Below are positions 59,678-64,000 of a stretch of 64,000 nt of DNA, one piece after another. Under the pieces are notes generated by a model. The model did no database searches. It was not told the DNA's origin and was given only the letters and a program-made list of their open reading frames with translations. A program made the translations under genes and the position numbers. Each line of letters opens with the position of its first letter. Within the stretch, counting starts at the first letter, position 1. The DNA is from Lacihabitans sp. LS3-19 (GTDB lineage Bacteria > Bacteroidota > Bacteroidia > Cytophagales > Spirosomataceae), in contig NZ_RJUA01000009.1 in assembly GCF_024343575.1 (NCBI RefSeq), positions 62,001 through 126,000 of the forward strand. The letters run 5' to 3'.

Positions 59678-61819
59678 TTATTTTAAAACTGCTAACAGTT
59701 CTTTAGCTTTCAAAATCAAATCAGAACTTGGATAGCTTCTTAAAAAATCATTTAAAGATATAATATATTGATCTTTATTGCTTCCTTTTTTGAGAATCAT
59801 TATTCTTAACATGGCCATTTTATCTTCAATTTGGCTTCCTACATATTCATTCAATCCTTCATCTATTTTTGTTAAGGCCAGATCAAAACTTTCAGAATCA
59901 TACAATTGAAACGCCTTGGCATAGAAATTTTGAGCTTCAGATTCTTTGTCTTTGCTCAATTTTACAGAGCCTTTTTTCAATTGTCGAGCAAAAGAAGATA
60001 AAGGGTAGTCTTTTAATAATTTTGTTTCAAACTCATTACCTTGATTGTTCATTATGGCCAAATAATACAAAGCTTCGGGTTCATAAACTGACTTTGGGAA
60101 TTTCTGCAAAAGCAAATTGAAATTTTCTTTTGCCTTTTCTTCGTCGTTAAACTTGAGTTTGTAAATTTTGGCTATTTGAAAAAGGGCTTCCTCTTGTTTC
60201 CTTTTTGAAGCCATTTTTTGCATATTGCTAGTTGGTATTTTTCTTAAAAGCTCCTTTTTCTCTTGATCTAACTCTTTTTTTTCAAGGGCTACTTTTTCAT
60301 CTAAAAGTGCAGCTGCTTCTTTTGCTGATTTGGCAATAGAGGCTGAATCAATAGTTTCTTTTTCAATTTTGATGCTGAAAGATCCCATTGTTTTTTCACC
60401 TCTCCTCCAATTGTCCTCTAAAGTCCTGTTGCCCCATAATCTCACGAATTCATTTCTTGCTTTTATAGATTCAACAGGGTCATACAGAATCCACCTTTTC
60501 ATATCCTTAGGTAGGTTTCCAACGTTTGAAGTCTTTAAAACACTATTTTGCTCTGTTTTCTCTAATTCTTTTTTTTGTTGATTTTTTTTCTCAAGTATCA
60601 TTTGTTCTAGCTTAAAATCTAACTCCGCAGGATTCATAGAGGCCAATTTTTGCAGGCTATCCTCGAGGTCATAAGCTCTTTTATATCGTATAAAATCATT
60701 GAGAAACAAAGCTTTTTGTCCTAGATTTGTTTTGTCTACTTCGCTTTTTGGTAGCGTAATAAGTGTACTGTCGTAATATATTCCTGCAGATTCATAATCC
60801 AAAAGTTTTTCAAAATACAAATCACCTAATGCTTTGTAGGTGAATGCTTTTTCGATTGGATTGTCTACAGAATAGGCGACAGCTTTATTAAAGTATTCAA
60901 TGGCTAAAGGGAAATTGCTCTTTCGATTCTCAGTATCTCCCATTTTGTAATAAATCTTACTCTTTAAATCTTGATTTTTCCTGTCCTCAAGCATTTTCTC
61001 ATAAGTAAGAGCGGTATTTTTAGCTAAAGATTGTGTAGACAAAAGCCCAAGTTTTGCATTAAACTCCAAGTTATAGTCCGGTTTGTTTTTTAAAACATAA
61101 TTATAGTTTTTTCTGGCAAGAACCACCTGATTTAATTGTTCGTAAAGTTGTGCAACTATAAAATGTAGTCTAGCTTTCTCGTTTCCTCGTTTCATTGTTT
61201 TCAAAGCCTCATCAAGAAAAACCACTGCTAAAGCTGACTCGTTTTGTCTTTGGTGGAAATAGGCTTTGGTACTTAAAAATAAAGCTTTATTTGCTGAATT
61301 TAATTTTTGTGTTTTTAGTAAATCTGATACTTGATTGGCACTAGCGAGGTCGTCGTTTTCGATATATGTACGCATTAACCAAATCATTGCTTCTGTTTTG
61401 GCATTTGCGGATTTTGAAGTGGTATTTACGTATTTAAAAGTTTCAAGAGCATTGAAAATTTCTTGTTTTTTTAATCTGGCTTTACCTAAAAGCAAATATG
61501 CTTCGTCTAAATGCTTACTATTTGAATGTCTTTCTGCGATAATTGAAGACTTTTTTATAGCGTCAATTAAGTATAGTTTAGCTGTATCTAATTGCGTTGA
61601 ATCTATTCTTCTGAAAATAGGAAGGACTTCTTCATAGTTTTCTTTGTCATTTTCAATGATTATTTCATTGGCAATTTTATAATCTTCTCGGGCTATCAAC
61701 AATGCATTGTATTTTGCATTGGTATTATGCCAAGACTTACTAAGGGGTCCATTCTTGTATTGTGAACAAGAAGAAAGTAAAGCGACAAAAAGAAGGAATA
61801 TGTATTTTTTTGAAAACAA
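59678..61819 (-). CDS. TPR lipoprotein resembling gliding/T9SS protein SprE (PorW)
   Basis: 713 aa. The start is TTG at 61819; no ATG precedes the lipobox LLSSC (Cys18) that it feeds. After the lipid anchor comes LSKSWHNTNAKYNALLIARE, close to the opening of SprE/PorW-type proteins of the type IX secretion system, then TPR repeats to the end with a Lys/Glu-rich linker in the middle (about 400-540). SprE/PorW link the secretion ring to the PorLM motor. The family match rests on the N-terminal pattern and layout, so it is moderate. It is first in an operon with a microprotein, a sodium symporter and a two-component system. The 208 bases upstream show no consensus promoter. Confidence 0.65.
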   Translation of the reverse strand: MFSKKYIFLLFVALLSSCSQYKNGPLSKSWHNTNAKYNALLIAREDYKIANEIIIENDKENYEEVLPIFRRIDSTQLDTAKLYLIDAIKKSSIIAERHSNSKHLDEAYLLLGKARLKKQEIFNALETFKYVNTTSKSANAKTEAMIWLMRTYIENDDLASANQVSDLLKTQKLNSANKALFLSTKAYFHQRQNESALAVVFLDEALKTMKRGNEKARLHFIVAQLYEQLNQVVLARKNYNYVLKNKPDYNLEFNAKLGLLSTQSLAKNTALTYEKMLEDRKNQDLKSKIYYKMGDTENRKSNFPLAIEYFNKAVAYSVDNPIEKAFTYKALGDLYFEKLLDYESAGIYYDSTLITLPKSEVDKTNLGQKALFLNDFIRYKRAYDLEDSLQKLASMNPAELDFKLEQMILEKKNQQKKELEKTEQNSVLKTSNVGNLPKDMKRWILYDPVESIKARNEFVRLWGNRTLEDNWRRGEKTMGSFSIKIEKETIDSASIAKSAKEAAALLDEKVALEKKELDQEKKELLRKIPTSNMQKMASKRKQEEALFQIAKIYKLKFNDEEKAKENFNLLLQKFPKSVYEPEALYYLAIMNNQGNEFETKLLKDYPLSSFARQLKKGSVKLSKDKESEAQNFYAKAFQLYDSESFDLALTKIDEGLNEYVGSQIEDKMAMLRIMILKKGSNKDQYIISLNDFLRSYPSSDLILKAKELLAVLK

Positions 61820-62028
61820 TATTTTAGGTTCTATAGATTGTTCTAACGAAAGTTTTTTTTAATAATTATCCAATTTAATGCCAATTTAAGCATATTCTTT
61901 AAGTTTTAAAGATAAAAATTGAACTTGAAAGGGTTAAATTGATTTGAAGCTGAGTTTTTGTCTAATTTCAACTTTCTTGAGTAATTAAAAGAGACAAATA
62001 TTTCAATTCAATTTCTTAATGTAATCTG

Positions 62029-62874
62029 TTAAAGGAAATTAGTCAAATTCCCAATTTCTTTGGGTTTGAATCCCCTTTCGGTTTTTTCAAGTATGGCTGC
62101 CTCATTGACAACATCATGATCAAAAAGCAAGATAATGTTTTCAGAGACAATTTTTTCGAGTAAAAGTCCTTTTTCTTCCATAGTCACTAACGGTCGAATA
62201 TCATAAGACATGCAGTAAGGTACGTGGATATGTGCAAATGAAGGTATAGTGTCTGCCGCAAAAATCAATTTCTGACCATTTTTATTGATAATTGGCATTA
62301 TCATTTTTTCAGTATGGCCATTTGCGTATAAAAATTCAAAGTCAGGATGAAAGGAGTTTTCTAATTTATCTAAAAACGATAAATGACCGCTTTGAAATAT
62401 TGGCTCAAGGTTTTCTTTAAGGAATGTAGCTTTTTCTCTAGGGTTGGGATTTATAGCCCAATCCCAATGTTGGCTATGAGTCCAATATTTAGCGTTTGGA
62501 AATGTTAGTTGGTAACCATCTTTTGCCGAATTCCATGAAACCGCTCCTCCGCAGTGATCAAAATGCAAGTGCGAAAGGATGACATCTGTAACCTGGTTTT
62601 CATGATAGCCAGTATTTCTAATAGAATTTATAAGATTTCCTTCACCATGTCGAAAGTAGAATCCTTGCCATTTTTCGGCTTGCTTATCCCCCATTCCTGT
62701 ATCAATTAGTATCAGACGATTGTCAACTTCTACAAGGAGGCATCTCATTTTCCAACTGCAAAGGTTGTTTTCGTCAGCGGGAACCATTTTTTGCCAAATA
62801 GTTTTAGGAACTACCCCAAACATAGCTCCACCGTCTAATTTGAAATTTCCCGCATCTATTATTGAGATTCTCAT
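62029..62874 (-). CDS. MBL-fold metallo-hydrolase
   Basis: 281 aa. It has the dinuclear-metal motif SHLHFDHCGG (HxHxDH) at about residues 100-109 with further His (HSQHW) and Asp (AADTIPS) in the usual places, and a final HD near the end (LFDHD). The layout resembles lactonase-like or quorum-quenching MBL hydrolases, but the family covers many substrates, so no reaction is assigned. It follows rlmD by 21 bases on the same strand; no functional link is evident. Confidence 0.85.
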   Translation of the reverse strand: MRISIIDAGNFKLDGGAMFGVVPKTIWQKMVPADENNLCSWKMRCLLVEVDNRLILIDTGMGDKQAEKWQGFYFRHGEGNLINSIRNTGYHENQVTDVILSHLHFDHCGGAVSWNSAKDGYQLTFPNAKYWTHSQHWDWAINPNPREKATFLKENLEPIFQSGHLSFLDKLENSFHPDFEFLYANGHTEKMIMPIINKNGQKLIFAADTIPSFAHIHVPYCMSYDIRPLVTMEEKGLLLEKIVSENIILLFDHDVVNEAAILEKTERGFKPKEIGNLTNFL

Positions 62875-62895
62875 ATTTTAGTTTTTTGCCTAAAA

Positions 62896-64000
62896 TTAAG
62901 ACTTTAAAATTAAACTTGCGACGTTTTCTACATGGAAAGTATGCGGAAACATATCCACTGGGTTAATTTTTTCTACTTCATATTTTTCAGATAAAATAGC
63001 CAAATCACGAGCTTGTGTGCCTGGGTTACAACTAACATAAACAATCCTTTTGGGGGCTATACGCAGCAATAATTCGCAAACGGGTTTATCCATTCCTGCT
63101 CTTGGAGGATCTGCAATTACAATATCAGGTTTACCGTTTTGGGATATAAATTCATCTGTAAATATTTTAGCCATATCACCAGCAAAAAACGAGGTATTTT
63201 CAATACCATTTAATTCGGAATTAATTCTAGCATCATCAACAGCAGCTTCGATATATTCAATGCCTACTACTCTATTGGCTTTTTTAGCCACAAAATTTGC
63301 AATTGTTCCAGTGCCTGTATATAGGTCATAAACCAAATCATCTTCCGATATTTGTGCAAAATCTCTTACAATTTTATAAAGATTGTATGCTTGCTCTGAA
63401 TTGGTCTGGTAAAAAGATTTAACGCCTATTCTAAACTTCAAACCTTCCATTTCTTCTGTAATATATGGTAAACCATAAAAATTTACTGGTTCAAGGTCGA
63501 AATAAGAATCGTTTCTTTTTTTATTTATGAAATAATTTAAGGAAGTTATATTCGGGAACTTTTCAACCAATGCATTTAAAACTTCTTCAATTTTAGATGT
63601 ATCCTCATCTGCTACTTGAAGTACCACCATTATCTCTCCCGTAGAGGCCGTGCGTATCATCACGTTTCTAAAGAATCCTTGATGAGCTACATGGTCATAA
63701 AAAGGTAAACCGCTGTCATGTGCATAATCTCTAAAAAAATCACGAATAGCGTTTGATGGATCTCCTTGTAAATAGCACTTGTTCACAGGCAATACTTTTT
63801 CGAATCTTTTAGGAATATGAAATCCCAAGGCATCTTTCGATATTTTTTTACCTGAGTTTACTTCTTCATTAGTAAGCCACCTAGAGTTGGAGAAAGTGTA
63901 TTCAAGTTTATTTCTATAAAAAGTAGTTTTTTCAGAGCCAAGTATCGGAATAATTTCTCCAATTTCTACTTTTCCGATCCTTGTTAATTGATCAAAAACT
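62896..64000 (-). CDS. rlmD: 23S rRNA (uracil(1939)-C5)-methyltransferase RlmD, 5' end outside window
   Basis: The frame stays open to the window's end, giving at least 368 residues, so the start lies beyond 64000; a TTG at 63828 is internal. Upstream in-frame sequence (ILGSEKTTFYRNKLEYTFSN) is conserved in this family. The RNA-methyltransferase part has YDLYTGTGTIANFVA (SAM site), DPPRAG and VSCNP with the catalytic Cys. The N-terminal TRAM domain is partly missing because of the edge. RlmD methylates U1939 of 23S rRNA. MBL hydrolase follows 21 bases downstream. Confidence 0.93.
   Translation of the reverse strand, partial: VFDQLTRIGKVEIGEIIPILGSEKTTFYRNKLEYTFSNSRWLTNEEVNSGKKISKDALGFHIPKRFEKVLPVNKCYLQGDPSNAIRDFFRDYAHDSGLPFYDHVAHQGFFRNVMIRTASTGEIMVVLQVADEDTSKIEEVLNALVEKFPNITSLNYFINKKRNDSYFDLEPVNFYGLPYITEEMEGLKFRIGVKSFYQTNSEQAYNLYKIVRDFAQISEDDLVYDLYTGTGTIANFVAKKANRVVGIEYIEAAVDDARINSELNGIENTSFFAGDMAKIFTDEFISQNGKPDIVIADPPRAGMDKPVCELLLRIAPKRIVYVSCNPGTQARDLAILSEKYEVEKINPVDMFPHTFHVENVASLILKS

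Noticed and set aside
63826-63828. TTG as start of the RlmD gene
   Set aside because: Conserved RlmD sequence continues upstream to the window edge, so this codon is internal.

Overview
The window looks like chromosomal DNA of an AT-rich Bacteroidota bacterium, probably of the order Cytophagales. Several things point there. Many promoters carry the phylum-specific -7 element TAnnTTTG, often with a TTTG element about 19-21 bases upstream, and there are few Shine-Dalgarno sites. The primary sigma factor is the short (287 aa) Bacteroidota type. Typical families include DUF5683, HU-CCDC81/SPOR, a SprE/PorW-like lipoprotein, an M61 lipoprotein and a DAHP synthase-chorismate mutase fusion. Order and genus are inference; the phylum is well supported. 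No prophage, insertion sequence, CRISPR array or plasmid segment was seen. Two genes are cut by the window edges: an unidentified C-terminal fragment on the left and rlmD on the right.

Layout. 1-4.7 kb: HI0933-type flavoprotein, sodium symporter, a tyrosine recombinase with altered catalytic residues, pdxA. 4.8-8.5 kb: a sulfur-linked group made of an outer-membrane barrel, a CstB-like persulfide dioxygenase/rhodanese and a Crp/Fnr regulator, with two related GTGA-N6-TCAC-type palindromes upstream of the first two. 8.6-16.3 kb: aromatic amino acid entry enzyme, proline dehydrogenase-lspA, a purK-purE-LysM operon, photolyase. 16.4-26.5 kb: AddB-like nuclease, tRNA-Ser, rsmI-fabG, a VWA membrane protein, an alpha-oxoamine synthase with a perfect FNR box upstream, DUF4403. 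26.5-31.5 kb: rnpB, rpsP-rimM-trmD, gyrA.

33.2-34.1 kb holds an XRE-type regulator facing an array of TTTACA-NN-TGTAAA operators that overlap its promoter. A further copy sits on an outward promoter driving what looks like a ~90-nt terminated RNA. 34.1-36.3 kb has dapD and gap. 36.4-45.0 kb is a six-gene minus-strand operon: large TPR protein, outer-membrane barrel, HU-CCDC81/SPOR protein, TonB-like protein, folC, trmB. The first four look like one envelope-spanning assembly.

45.1-55.6 kb: M61 protease, then parA-parB-DUF5683-dapB in which ParA has a degraded P-loop, rpoD, pnp, rpsO, an LptF/G-type permease and a START-like protein. 55.7-64 kb: tRNA-Met, then a tight operon reading SprE-like TPR lipoprotein, 38-aa membrane microprotein, sodium symporter, response regulator, histidine kinase; then an MBL hydrolase and rlmD. 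The most interesting points are the XRE operator array with its possible small RNA, the degenerate ParA and recombinase, the putative Crp/Fnr sulfur regulon, and the two envelope operons.
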